A DNA stretch of 64,000 bases from Flavobacterium azizsancarii (GCF_027980145.1 NZ_JAMZNK010000009.1:62001-126000); one strand, 5' to 3'. Counted from the stretch's first letter, positions 17,000 to 26,319 are shown. Made by a program: numbers and translations. Notes: generated from the sequence alone by a model not told the origin.

Positions 17000-19663
17000 A
17001 TGTTAAAAGTAATATTTACCAAAAGTTGGGGCTTCCCTCATTTTACTTTGGTGCCTATTTTAGAATTTTTATTTTTATTTTTTATTTTGCCATTAGTAGC
17101 CTGTCCTCTCATGGGGCAGGTGGTGCAAAAAAAATGCCTTTCGCCGTCAGAATATTCTCTGTGGGGAGAAGTGCATTTAGATAAAATTTCTTATGATGAA
17201 AAATGGACAAGTTACAGGAATACCTATGAAAATTCGCAGGATACTCTCTTCATACAAAATATTGTAACTGGGCGAAAGTTATCTGTTATTGGTGCAGAAA
17301 AAACACTCTTCACAAGTGGCAATTTTTTCATCTATAATAACACAACAAATCTGAATATTCTGAATCTGAAGACCCTAAAAACAGAAACTATTCCTAAAGT
17401 AAAACAGTTTCTATATGACAAGAAGACTGATAAGCTCGTAATTTTTATAGGCGATGCCCAGGAAAATGGTACACTTCTGGTTAAACCGTTGGGAAAAGCA
17501 GGCGTAGTTAATTTTAAAGGTGTGTCTCAGCTTGCCCTAAGTCCCATAGGAGGTAAAATAGCGTTTACCGCTTCGACCCATTCAGGACATGCTATCGCAG
17601 TTCTAAATCTAGAACAGTTGAATAATGTTAAATGGATCGCAGATAGCTCAGAGCAGTTCATCGGCTTGACTTGGGAGGATAATGGCAAAGCATTGGCTTT
17701 TTTACGCCAATCGGCAGATCAGAATATAAATGCATTGGGATTGTATGTTCTGTCGGCGGAAAAGTCGTATGAACTAGATCCAAACTCATGTTCTGATTTT
17801 CCACAGAAGTCCTCAATATATTTTGATGCGTTCACGCCCATAGTAATCTCGAGTGATCTGAAGCGTGTTTTTTTTGCCATAAAAAACGAAACAAGTTCTT
17901 CAGAGGACGGGTCCCCGCAAAAGGTCGAAATTTGGAATTCAAATGATAAACGGGTCCGTGCACAGGAAAAATATGCAGGCCGTTTTGACGCAAAACCTAA
18001 AGTAGCGCTGTGGAATCCGAACAGCAATCACGTCAACCTCATTACGTCAAACGAGCTTCCATTACTGATGCTCAGCGGAGATATGAAATACGCTGTTTTA
18101 TCAGATCCCGATCAACATGAGCCACAATTCAAAGTGGAAGAAATCAGAGATATCTATGTTATGGATCTCTCCACATTTGAAAAGAAAATGGTTTTGGAAA
18201 AATATGTATATGTGCCTTTGGAGCTAAATATTTCTCCTTCGGGGAAATATTTTTCGTATTTTAAGGAAAACAGCTGGTGGGTTTACGATTTTGTATTAGG
18301 AACTCATAAAAACGTATCAGAAAAAATTGGTGTGAAATTTACCGGTAAGGCTCAGGAACTTGTCCCTGAATCTGCTTACGGGAATCCTGGATGGAGCCTG
18401 AATGACAAGGAAATTCTTCTTTATGATCAATTTGATATTTGGGCGGTCAGCCCGGACGGAAAAACTTCTAGTAGGATTACAAAAGGCAGGGAGTCCGGTA
18501 TTAAGCTGCGTGTCGCCAAGGCGTCCAATGGGAAAGGGCTGAAATTTCTTTTCGATGGTCTTGTGTCTGAGAGTTTTGATCTTAGTGAAGAGTTGCTGCT
18601 GCGTGGTAGCGGAAGTGATGGCAAGACAGGTTATTTTAAGTGGATGAGCGGTTCGCGGCAAAAAGCTCTTACATACGGCGACTACTATACCGATGATCTA
18701 AATTACAGCCCAAAAAAAAGAACTTTTTTTTTCAGGGAACAGAAATTTGACAGTCCGCCACAGCTATTGAGCAGCTCAGTTTCGGGAGACAAAAAAAGTT
18801 TTTATAAAAGCAATTCTCATCATAAAAATTATTTCTGGGGTAGGTCGGAACTGATAGAGTTTGAGAATGCTAAAGGTAGAAACTTAAAAGGTGTTCTGTT
18901 TTATCCAGCAGAATATGACCCGAAAATAAAGTATCCAATGATTGTGAGTATTTATGAAAGCCAGTCACGTGAACTGCATATTTATGAAAATCCAACTTAT
19001 TATAACGGAGCAGGTTTCAATATCACTCTGGCAACAGCAGCTGGATATTTTGTTTTTTTACCAGACATACATCTTGAATATCAAAACCCCGGACTATCTG
19101 CAGCGGACTGTGTTATTTCAGGAGTCAAAAAAGTAATCGAGAAAGGAATTGTAAAGCAGGATAAGATTGGACTTAGGGGACACTCCTTTGGCGGCTTTGA
19201 GAGTGCCTTTATCATATCGCATACCGATCTGTTTGCCACAGTGATAACAAGCGGAGCTATTACAGATCTGTTCAGCGACTACCATAGCCTAGGTCCTCGT
19301 GCAGGAATTCCTGAAATATGGAGATATACTACAGAACAATATAATATGGGCAAATCTCCCTATGAAATCCCAGAAATGTATGCTGCCAATTCCCCTATAA
19401 TTCATGTGCCTAAAATAGATGTTCCGGTACTTTTATGGACAGGTGAAAATGACCCTCAGGTAGATCCTCGTCAAAGTTATGAATTTTATCTTGCACTAAG
19501 ACAGCTGCGGAAAAAAAGTGTTATGCTCATTTATCCCAAAGCTGGTCATGTCCTGATGAAACCTGACCAGCAGAAGGATGCTACGGTTCGTACTTTAGAA
19601 TGGTTTGATTATCATTTGAAAGACAATCATTCCTACTCTTGGATTGCCGATGCAATGAAATAG
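17000..19663 (+). CDS. S9 family (prolyl oligopeptidase-type) peptidase, exported
   Basis: 887 residues. A hydrophobic export segment at about 18-40 (signal peptide, possible anchor), a long N-terminal beta-propeller-like half, and a C-terminal alpha/beta-hydrolase domain from about 615. The catalytic residues are visible: Ser in GLRGHSFGGFES, Asp in TGENDPQVDP, His in KAGHVLMKP. The family cleaves short peptides, often after Pro or Ala. It is the third gene of the SusC/SusD operon, so it probably trims the peptide ligand in the periplasm or at the cell surface. It faces the Cys-rich peptide and MauE genes. Confidence 0.9.
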   Translation: MLKVIFTKSWGFPHFTLVPILEFLFLFFILPLVACPLMGQVVQKKCLSPSEYSLWGEVHLDKISYDEKWTSYRNTYENSQDTLFIQNIVTGRKLSVIGAEKTLFTSGNFFIYNNTTNLNILNLKTLKTETIPKVKQFLYDKKTDKLVIFIGDAQENGTLLVKPLGKAGVVNFKGVSQLALSPIGGKIAFTASTHSGHAIAVLNLEQLNNVKWIADSSEQFIGLTWEDNGKALAFLRQSADQNINALGLYVLSAEKSYELDPNSCSDFPQKSSIYFDAFTPIVISSDLKRVFFAIKNETSSSEDGSPQKVEIWNSNDKRVRAQEKYAGRFDAKPKVALWNPNSNHVNLITSNELPLLMLSGDMKYAVLSDPDQHEPQFKVEEIRDIYVMDLSTFEKKMVLEKYVYVPLELNISPSGKYFSYFKENSWWVYDFVLGTHKNVSEKIGVKFTGKAQELVPESAYGNPGWSLNDKEILLYDQFDIWAVSPDGKTSSRITKGRESGIKLRVAKASNGKGLKFLFDGLVSESFDLSEELLLRGSGSDGKTGYFKWMSGSRQKALTYGDYYTDDLNYSPKKRTFFFREQKFDSPPQLLSSSVSGDKKSFYKSNSHHKNYFWGRSELIEFENAKGRNLKGVLFYPAEYDPKIKYPMIVSIYESQSRELHIYENPTYYNGAGFNITLATAAGYFVFLPDIHLEYQNPGLSAADCVISGVKKVIEKGIVKQDKIGLRGHSFGGFESAFIISHTDLFATVITSGAITDLFSDYHSLGPRAGIPEIWRYTTEQYNMGKSPYEIPEMYAANSPIIHVPKIDVPVLLWTGENDPQVDPRQSYEFYLALRQLRKKSVMLIYPKAGHVLMKPDQQKDATVRTLEWFDYHLKDNHSYSWIADAMK

Positions 19664-19684
19664 GTATCCTTATAAATAAAAAAA

Positions 19685-19711
19685 CAATGCAGTTCCGTAG
19701 GAACTGCATTG
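19685..19711. terminator. bidirectional hairpin terminator between convergent operons
   Basis: Perfect 12-bp arms CAATGCAGTTCC / GGAACTGCATTG with a 3-base loop. In the minus direction it is followed by a T-rich run (from AAATAAAAAAA on the plus strand), so it best terminates the leftward Cys-peptide/MauE operon. It may also stop the rightward one. Confidence 0.8.
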
Positions 19712-19730
19712 TCAATTAAAGAAGCATTTT

Positions 19731-20024
19731 TTATTGTCCATTTACAACGCGGTATAATGGCTGTACACAATTATTCTCTGCATTTTTTTCATATGCAATT
19801 GGTCCGGAGGTATCGCCCATACGACACAGCTCTTCTTTCTGTATGTCACTGCACTGAGTTCTGTTAGGAGAACAGGTTCCGTTGGGATTAGCAAAATAGC
19901 CCCATTTCAATGCAACATCATTTTTTTCAGGTGCCTTCTGCATGGAAGTTGTAGCAAAAGCTCCTGAAACTGCCAAGGCTACAACAGCTGCCGGCAGTAC
20001 GTTTTTTAAAATTAAAGTTTTCAT
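19731..20024 (-). CDS. DUF6520-like small exported Cys-containing protein
   Basis: 97 residues. N-terminal signal peptide (NVLPAAVVALAVSGAFA), then a mature part of about 70 residues with four Cys (GTC, TQC, ELC, NNC), suited to two disulfides. It resembles the DUF6520 family found in Flavobacteriia, whose role is unknown. It lies about 113 bp downstream of the MauE-type gene on the same strand. That pairing fits a disulfide-bonded exported peptide with its redox membrane partner. Confidence 0.75.
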   Translation of the reverse strand: MKTLILKNVLPAAVVALAVSGAFATTSMQKAPEKNDVALKWGYFANPNGTCSPNRTQCSDIQKEELCRMGDTSGPIAYEKNAENNCVQPLYRVVNGQ

Positions 20025-20137
20025 AATATTAAATTTGAAATTATAAGTCTGATCTACTTTTTTCTACAGGTGTTCGATCTGATTCCTGATACCGGCCGGT
20101 ATATTATTATCGGATGCAGCCAGGCTGAAGCCGATAT

Positions 20138-21655
20138 TTATTTCTTTGTAATTTCTTTTTTTAAGACATTCTTCAACTTGTAAACAACAAGATCTTCTCC
20201 TATTATCACAGAGAGGTAATCTTGGGTGACTGCAAAAGAATTCAGGGTGCTGGATGAGGTGTGATATATCGGAAAACTCATCAGATAACTTCCTTTGGTC
20301 AGATCGTAAACATCGATAATAAAAGATTTCTGCCACAGTGTTTCATCCTCATATTGGCCTCTGACAAGTGAATGGACGAATAGCAGATTTTTATATACGG
20401 CAGCTTTTGAATTCACCACATCCGATGGAGAAGACAGGGCGTACTGTTTTCCTCCCTTGAGCGTTGATACTTTTAACCTTGCTTTTGAAATGGTGTCGAT
20501 AGTATGGCCCCTGTATTGAAGAGTACCGTTTTGATCTGCCACAATGAATTCATTTCGATAGTAGTATAAATACACGATTTTCTTTATTCCATTGCTGTAT
20601 AAAAGTATACCGTCGGTATCGAAGATACCGTCGATCTGTTTTTGTAAGAGGTCTCTTTTATAGTTAATTTTAGGGATTGAGTCTATTTTAAAAACACCCA
20701 GCACATTGGCAAGTTTTACTGAATTATTTGATCGGAAAGCGACCGAAGCTCCATCGATTGGTACTAGCTTTGTAAAATAGGGCATTCCTTCAAATTCTTT
20801 AGTGATGCTCCAGTTTTTAGCGTCTCCCCGGAACAACACTGGAACGCTTCCATCATAAAGGTAGAAGTGTGGCTCCTGCAGTGTAATATAAATATTTTTA
20901 AAAGGGATCTTTCCCGGTGAGAACGAAATCATTTGGATTTTTTGATCTTTTAGATCAGAGTCAAATGACATAAGGTAGGAAGGAAATTCATAGTTGCCCA
21001 GAATTATTCGGTTTCCGCGCAAACCCACTATATAATAGGAATTATGCTTTAATTTAAACGAGGCTGAATATTCTGCTGGATGTTGCGGATAACGTCTTAA
21101 AAATGGATTGCGGTGGTGCATGACTTCTTCGGAAAATACAAAGAGAAGCACTATTGCCAAAATGCTAGTCACAAGTGTCGCAGCTATAGGTTTAAAAGAA
21201 CTTAGAAAGATGTAATTAAAAGGTTCAGGTTTTTTCTCTTGTCTATTTAAACCTATTGCCAAAATTGCCAGTATGACAAAAACAAGATTGAATATAAGAT
21301 GGGCATTCCAGCTCATTTTTTCCAGAATTCCACCACAGGAACACGGAACAAAAGAACCGAAATGAAGAAGTATAAAGATATAGGCAGAAAACATAGTCAT
21401 TAAACTCAATGCCAGATAAAGACCCAATGTTCGTGATTTTGGAACAACAAGTAATGCAGCAACCAGTACTTCAATTACAATTACCAGCCAGGAAATCCAT
21501 GATGCATATATACTTAGTAAGGGCGACTGTCCAAGGTGAACCTGAAAATTTTCAAAGTCTAATATTTTGCTGGTAGCTGCATATATAAAAAGCGTAACAC
21601 ACAAAAGATAGATTATTTTTAGGGAGACAGTCTTTATATTTTTGTTTACATTCAT
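20138..21655 (-). CDS. MauE/DoxX-like redox membrane protein with large extracytoplasmic domain
   Basis: 505 residues. The N-terminal about 170 residues carry several membrane helices in the MauE/DoxX pattern, with a CSCGG motif in a loop (FVPCSCGGILEKM). MauE proteins are linked to disulfide formation. The remaining about 330 residues have no helices and look like repeated beta strands (YFTKLVPIDGASVAFRSNN; GILLYSNGIKKIVYLYYY), possibly a propeller. I do not recognise a family for this half. It is upstream of the Cys-rich exported protein on the same strand, supporting a role in its folding or sensing. Confidence 0.8.
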   Translation of the reverse strand: MNVNKNIKTVSLKIIYLLCVTLFIYAATSKILDFENFQVHLGQSPLLSIYASWISWLVIVIEVLVAALLVVPKSRTLGLYLALSLMTMFSAYIFILLHFGSFVPCSCGGILEKMSWNAHLIFNLVFVILAILAIGLNRQEKKPEPFNYIFLSSFKPIAATLVTSILAIVLLFVFSEEVMHHRNPFLRRYPQHPAEYSASFKLKHNSYYIVGLRGNRIILGNYEFPSYLMSFDSDLKDQKIQMISFSPGKIPFKNIYITLQEPHFYLYDGSVPVLFRGDAKNWSITKEFEGMPYFTKLVPIDGASVAFRSNNSVKLANVLGVFKIDSIPKINYKRDLLQKQIDGIFDTDGILLYSNGIKKIVYLYYYRNEFIVADQNGTLQYRGHTIDTISKARLKVSTLKGGKQYALSSPSDVVNSKAAVYKNLLFVHSLVRGQYEDETLWQKSFIIDVYDLTKGSYLMSFPIYHTSSSTLNSFAVTQDYLSVIIGEDLVVYKLKNVLKKEITKK

Positions 21656-21885
21656 GATTTCATTTAAAGTGATTATTTGATCAATTTTAAGACTTAATAT
21701 TCTAAGTAAACTCTCTTTGTAAATCTTAAAACAGCATTCAAATAGGTTAATGTATTCTGTTGATTACAGCTAAAACAAATCTACAAAAACCTATTATACT
21801 GTCTGTTATCAAAAACAGGCGCAGATTATTCAATAGCATTCAAATGTTAGTTAAAAATAAAGATTGCCTTGCTGCATAAAAAGAA

Positions 21886-21919
21886 GATGCCAATAAACAA
21901 TTTTATGTTTATTGGCATC
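21886..21919 (-). terminator. hairpin terminator
   Basis: Perfect 14-bp arms GATGCCAATAAACA / TGTTTATTGGCATC with a 6-base loop, followed on the minus strand by TTCTTTTTAT. It ends the transcript of the small gene at 21940-22233, 20 bp after its stop. Confidence 0.8.
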
Positions 21920-21939
21920 AATTAATTTTCTTATTTCAT

Positions 21940-22233
21940 TTACTTTCCGATATCACTCAATGAACTAAGTTTTTCACTGAATTCTATGAGTCCCGCTTTT
22001 TGAAGAAATTCATCTCCAAATTGTTTTAGTTCCTGGAGATTTTCCTGAGGAATACTGGTCAAAAAGAGGGATGATTTATCATCACCTTTTGCGGTGAGCC
22101 CGCGCTCAATTACATGGTTTAATAAAAGCACATTTTTGCGTGAAATTTTCAAATCAATTTTCACTACTTCATTCATGCCTGGGATACTAAATATAGTATC
22201 GAAAACCTTTGCTACATCATTTGTTGTCATCAT
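21940..22233 (-). CDS. conserved small cytoplasmic protein, unknown function
   Basis: 97 residues, no signal or membrane segment, rich in helix-forming and charged residues (VFDTIFSIPGMNEVVKIDLK; KNVLLLNHVIERGL). From memory a very similar protein is frequent in Flavobacterium genomes, but without a known role. It has its own clean terminator. It starts only 9 bp from a subtilase fragment on the other strand, so its original promoter region may have been lost or replaced. Confidence 0.7.
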   Translation of the reverse strand: MMTTNDVAKVFDTIFSIPGMNEVVKIDLKISRKNVLLLNHVIERGLTAKGDDKSSLFLTSIPQENLQELKQFGDEFLQKAGLIEFSEKLSSLSDIGK

Positions 22234-22241
22234 AAAATCTA

Positions 22242-22748
22242 TTGCAGACGGGTGGGACTAGTTTTGCAGCTCCCAGTACATTAAGACTTGCATCAGGAAT
22301 TAAAGCTCATTTTGGCAGTTCTTTAAATGCATTGGCAATTAGAACCTTGCTTATTCATAGTTCTGAAGCTTCTGAACTTCCGAAATTTGAAGTTGGATGG
22401 GGGCGAGTTGCTAGAGATTTAGAAAGCATAGTGGTGTGTGAAGACCATGTAATGAGGGTGGTATATCAGGGGAAAATTAGTGCTGCAAAATATCTACGAG
22501 CACCGATTCCTTTGCCACCTGGAGCAATTGTCGGAATGGTGAAAATAAAAGCTACTCTTTGCTATGCAACTCCCGTTGATCCTCATTGTCCAGATAACTA
22601 TACTCGGAGTGGTTTAGAGCCATTTTTTCGACCAAATAAAAATAAGAAACGTAAAGTTGAAAAGGGAGAAGCTGAACCAATGCATGCTTTAACAAAACCC
22701 TTTTTTGTAATGATATTATTGACGCCTTATTTGTCAATACTTATTTGA
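22242..22748 (+). pseudogene. C-terminal fragment of a subtilisin-like (S8) protease
   Basis: The frame opens right at the subtilase catalytic-serine motif (GGTSFAAPSTLRLASG) and continues with typical post-catalytic sequence (ALAIRTLLIHSSE; EVGWGRV). The Asp and His parts of the triad are missing, and a TAA closes the frame three codons upstream of the TTG at 22242. At about 22700 the protein runs into the reading-frame shadow of another gene remnant and stops. It cannot be an active protease. Confidence 0.75.
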
Positions 22749-22960
22749 TTGAAGGGAATACTTATACAGAACATTTTGCTAAAACCGGAACAATAACCAT
22801 TACTTCAATGAATTCTGATAAAAAAACAGTGTCCGGAACTTTTAGTTTTACTGCTGAAAAAGTGGGCGTATTACAAACTAAAGTAGTTACACCTGATGTT
22901 GTTGAAGTAAAAAACGGAGTATTTACAAACGTGCCTTATAAAGTATTGACTACGCCATAA
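22709..22960 (+). pseudogene. C-terminal remnant resembling DUF6252
   Basis: About 83 codons read NDIIDALFVNTYLIEGNTYTE ... NSDKKTVSGTFSFTAEKVG ... VKNGVFTNVPYKV, a beta-rich tail like that of small lipoproteins of the DUF6252 type. The N-terminal part, with signal peptide, is missing. It overlaps the end of the subtilase fragment in another frame, which places a recombination junction near 22690-22710. A normal terminator follows, so this is the true 3' end of a lost gene. Confidence 0.6.
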
Positions 22961-22983
22961 GTATTGAGTAATTAAATATTAAT

Positions 22984-23014
22984 AAACCGGGTCAGAAATG
23001 GCTCGGTTTTTTTT
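22984..23014 (+). terminator. hairpin terminator
   Basis: AAACCG...CGGTTT stem extended by GTC/GGC-type pairs, followed by eight T residues. It lies 24 bp after the stop of the DUF6252-like remnant. Confidence 0.75.
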
Positions 23015-23043
23015 ACGTCTTAAATTTTAGGTATTTCCTATCA

Positions 23044-23061
23044 AAATGACAATTGTCATTT
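23044..23061. promoter_or_regulatory. 18-bp perfect palindrome upstream of corA
   Basis: AAATGACAATTGTCATTT, 46 bp before the corA start codon. A perfect two-fold site of this size in a promoter region suggests a dimeric repressor operator; which regulator is unknown. Confidence 0.5.
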
Positions 23062-23107
23062 CCCGTTCAGATTCTTTTTCGTAATATTACTATGTAAATA
23101 TTTTTGA

Positions 23108-24178
23108 ATGAGAAAGATTAAATACAAGAAGGGACGCAAGCTTCAGCATATCACTTTAGAGTACACAGGTGTTGAAAAAGAGCATGAAACAGAAATGCAA
23201 CTTTTTGTATACGATGATGCAGATGTCGTTGAATATGAGAAATTTACCGTTTTAGCATTAAATACCTGCATTGATTATACTAAAAATAACTGGCTCAATA
23301 TTCATGGATTAAATGATATTAATTTGCTTAAAACAGTTGGTGCACATTTTAAACTGGATGATTTTTTATTAGCAGATATTTTAAATACTTCAAAAAGAAC
23401 CAAATTAGAAGAACAAAAAGATATATTGTTTTTTAATATAAAATCACTTTTGCCTTCTGAATATTCGGATAATATTAGTGTTGAGCAGATAAGTTTTATT
23501 TTGAAGGACGGAATTTTAATTTCATTTCAGGAAAAACGAAGCGATTTTTTTACTCACATTCGAGAACGCCTTCGCACTCATGCAGGAATTGTGAGAACTA
23601 AAAAAGTAGATTATTTGCTTTATTTATTATTAGATGCCGTAATGGAGAATTTTTACATTACAATTGAAGACGAAGAAGATAAGATTGAGGAATTAATCAA
23701 TTTGACTAAAAAAGGCGCGGATCCTATTATTCTGGAAAAGATTGAGAATCACCGTGATAATTTTAATTTTTTAAAACGTTCTATAATTCCGCTTCGAGAT
23801 TCTTTGTATTATTTAAAAACAATTAAAGACGATGATACTTATAACGGAATTCAGAAAGAGACTTTTAGTTTCTTTATCAGATTGCATCAAAAAAGTCTGG
23901 AGCTTTTAGAGCAAATCGATTCTGATATGAGCTCATTAGAAAGCGCTTCTAATTTTTATTTCTCGGAACAAAGCCGAAAAATGAATGAGATCATGAAAAC
24001 CCTTACGATAATTTCGGCTATTTTTATTCCGCTCACTTTTATTGTTGGTGTGTATGGAATGAATTTTGAATATATGCCGGAATTACGTGCAAAAAATGGC
24101 TATTTTATTGTCATGGGCGGTATGCTTTTATTAGTTGTCGCTTTGATTATCTATTTCAAAAAAAGACGCTGGTTTTAG
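23108..24178 (+). CDS. corA: CorA family magnesium/divalent cation transporter
   Basis: 356 residues. A large N-terminal cytoplasmic funnel domain with a long coiled helix (about 205-290), then two C-terminal membrane helices (about 293-313 and 327-347). The family signature GMN is present in YGMNFEYMPE between them. The end is positively charged (KKRRWF), as usual. It forms a pentameric channel in the inner membrane for Mg2+ or Co2+ uptake. It marks the return to core-type sequence after the accessory region, 46 bp after a perfect palindrome. Confidence 0.93.
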   Translation: MRKIKYKKGRKLQHITLEYTGVEKEHETEMQLFVYDDADVVEYEKFTVLALNTCIDYTKNNWLNIHGLNDINLLKTVGAHFKLDDFLLADILNTSKRTKLEEQKDILFFNIKSLLPSEYSDNISVEQISFILKDGILISFQEKRSDFFTHIRERLRTHAGIVRTKKVDYLLYLLLDAVMENFYITIEDEEDKIEELINLTKKGADPIILEKIENHRDNFNFLKRSIIPLRDSLYYLKTIKDDDTYNGIQKETFSFFIRLHQKSLELLEQIDSDMSSLESASNFYFSEQSRKMNEIMKTLTIISAIFIPLTFIVGVYGMNFEYMPELRAKNGYFIVMGGMLLLVVALIIYFKKRRWF

Positions 24179-24225
24179 CGTTTATTATACAATTACAAAA
24201 TTTGTTAAGTTTCAATATATAAGTT

Positions 24226-26319
24226 ATGAGTAAAGCAATATATATAGCCACAAGCGATCATAATAGCGGTAAATCGATTATTACACTCGGTTTAATGAGT
24301 ATTTTGATTGGTAAAACGGCTAAAGTAGGATATTTTAGACCCATTGTAGAGGATTTTGTCGATGGAGAACTGGATAATCATATCGAAACAGTTTTGTCTT
24401 ATTTTAATCTCGATATCAAATTTGAAGATGCGTATGCAATTACAAAAAGCAAATTGATCAAGAAGAAAAACAAAGGTAAAATAGGAGAGGTTTTAGATCT
24501 GATTATCGAAAAGTATAAAAAGCTTGAAGAACGTTTTGACTTTGTTTTGGTAGAAGGAACAAGCTTTACAGGCGAAGGAACTTCGATAGAATTAGATCTG
24601 AATGTTTTGATTGCGAAAAACCTTGGAATTCCAACTATCATTATAGGTTCTGGAGTTGGAAAGACATTAGAAGAATTGGTAGACAGTCTTTATTTGATTT
24701 ACGATTCTTTTAAAATAAAAGATGTTGAGGTTTTATCCGTTATCGCCAATAAAGTTCAATTAGAGAATATAGAATTGGTAACACAAGGGTTACAGAAAAG
24801 TTTGCCAGGGAACGTCTTGATCAATACAATTCCGTTGATTTCTAGTTTAAATAATCCAACAATGCAGGAAATTGTCAATCAGCTTGATGCAAAAGTATTG
24901 TTTGGCAGTGCTTATTTAAACAACGAAATTGGGCATTTTAGCGTTGGTGCGATGCAATTGCACAATTACCTGGTTCATTTGCATGATAATGCTTTGGTAA
25001 TTACTCCCGGAGACCGTTCAGATATTATTTTAGGGGCTTTGCAAGCCAATGAATCGGCTAATTATCCAACCATTTCAGGAATTATTCTAACCGGAAATAT
25101 AGTTCCCGAAGAAAGTATTTTAAAACTAATCGAAGGGCTTTCTGCCATTGTTCCTATTATTGCCGTCGATGGCGGAACGTACAGTATTACCAATAAAATT
25201 GGTTCAATCAAATCAGAGATTTACGCCAACAACACCCATAAAATTGAAACATCGATTAGTACTTTCGAAAAATATGTAGCAGTAGACGCTTTATCTGAAC
25301 GATTGATCACTTTTGTGCCGGAAGGAATGACACCAAAGATGTTCCAGTACAATATGGTAAAAAGAGCCAAACAACATCGCAAACATATTGTTTTGCCTGA
25401 AGGAACTGATGACCGAATTATCACTGCCGCTTCAAGATTATTAGATATGGACGTAGTTGATATTTCTATAATTGGTGATAAAAAACACATCGAAAATAAA
25501 GTTGCAGAACTTGGAATTACCTTTGATTTTTCGAAAGTCAATATTATCAATCCAAAAGAATCTGAGCTTTATGAGGACTATGCAAATACGTATTACGAGC
25601 TTCGAAAAGCTAAAAATGTAAGTATTACCATGGCAAGGGATTTAATGGAAGATGTGTCTTATTTTGGAACTATGATGGTGTACAAAGGGCATGCTGACGG
25701 AATGGTTTCCGGAGCAGCACATACTACACAACATACCATTTTGCCGGCGCTGCAATTTATTAAAACAAAACCAAATTCATCCGTAGTTTCATCCGTGTTT
25801 TTTATGTGTTTAGAAGACAGGGTATCTGTTTTTGGTGATTGTGCAATTAATCCAAATCCAACAGCAGAACAATTGGCCGAAATTGCTATTTCATCTGCTG
25901 AATCAAGTTTAGCTTTCGGAATCGAACCAAAAATAGCCATGCTTTCTTATTCATCAGGATCATCAGGAAAAGGAGATGAAGTTGATAAAGTGAGAACGGC
26001 GACTGAAATTGTAAAACAAAAACGACCGGATCTAAAAATTGAAGGCCCAATTCAGTACGATGCCGCAGTGGATCGTGAAGTAGGAAAAAGCAAAATGCCG
26101 AATTCTGAAGTAGCGGGGCAGGCGAGTGTACTTATTTTTCCTGATTTAAATACTGGAAATAACACGTATAAAGCCGTACAAAGAGAAACAGGAGCATTAG
26201 CTATCGGACCAATGCTGCAAGGCTTAAACAAGCCGGTAAACGATTTAAGCCGTGGCTGTACGGTTGATGATATTATAAACACAGTAGTAATTACAGCGAT
26301 TCAGGCGCAAGGATTGTAA
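24226..26319 (+). CDS. pta: phosphate acetyltransferase
   Basis: 697 residues, the long two-part form. The N-terminal half is a P-loop-like/DRTGG regulatory region (ATSDHNSGKSIITLGLMS; PGDRSDIILGALQANES). The C-terminal catalytic PTA domain begins at about 365 (YNMVKRAKQHRKHIVLPEG; NPNPTAEQLAEIAISSAE; ASVLIFPDLNTGNN). It interconverts acetyl-CoA plus phosphate with acetyl phosphate. The acetate kinase gene follows 172 bp downstream; together they form the acetate overflow/assimilation pathway. Confidence 0.96.
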   Translation: MSKAIYIATSDHNSGKSIITLGLMSILIGKTAKVGYFRPIVEDFVDGELDNHIETVLSYFNLDIKFEDAYAITKSKLIKKKNKGKIGEVLDLIIEKYKKLEERFDFVLVEGTSFTGEGTSIELDLNVLIAKNLGIPTIIIGSGVGKTLEELVDSLYLIYDSFKIKDVEVLSVIANKVQLENIELVTQGLQKSLPGNVLINTIPLISSLNNPTMQEIVNQLDAKVLFGSAYLNNEIGHFSVGAMQLHNYLVHLHDNALVITPGDRSDIILGALQANESANYPTISGIILTGNIVPEESILKLIEGLSAIVPIIAVDGGTYSITNKIGSIKSEIYANNTHKIETSISTFEKYVAVDALSERLITFVPEGMTPKMFQYNMVKRAKQHRKHIVLPEGTDDRIITAASRLLDMDVVDISIIGDKKHIENKVAELGITFDFSKVNIINPKESELYEDYANTYYELRKAKNVSITMARDLMEDVSYFGTMMVYKGHADGMVSGAAHTTQHTILPALQFIKTKPNSSVVSSVFFMCLEDRVSVFGDCAINPNPTAEQLAEIAISSAESSLAFGIEPKIAMLSYSSGSSGKGDEVDKVRTATEIVKQKRPDLKIEGPIQYDAAVDREVGKSKMPNSEVAGQASVLIFPDLNTGNNTYKAVQRETGALAIGPMLQGLNKPVNDLSRGCTVDDIINTVVITAIQAQGL

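Noticed and set aside
22552..22737. 61-codon minus ORF across the subtilase/DUF6252 junction
   Set aside because: Spans a recombination junction between two remnants; no independent evidence of coding.
23099..23106. TATTTTTG as promoter of corA
   Set aside because: It matches TAnnTTTG but touches the start codon, leaving no leader; chance match in AT-rich sequence.
25221..26282. Long minus-strand ORFs inside pta
   Set aside because: Antisense shadows of a well-defined enzyme gene.
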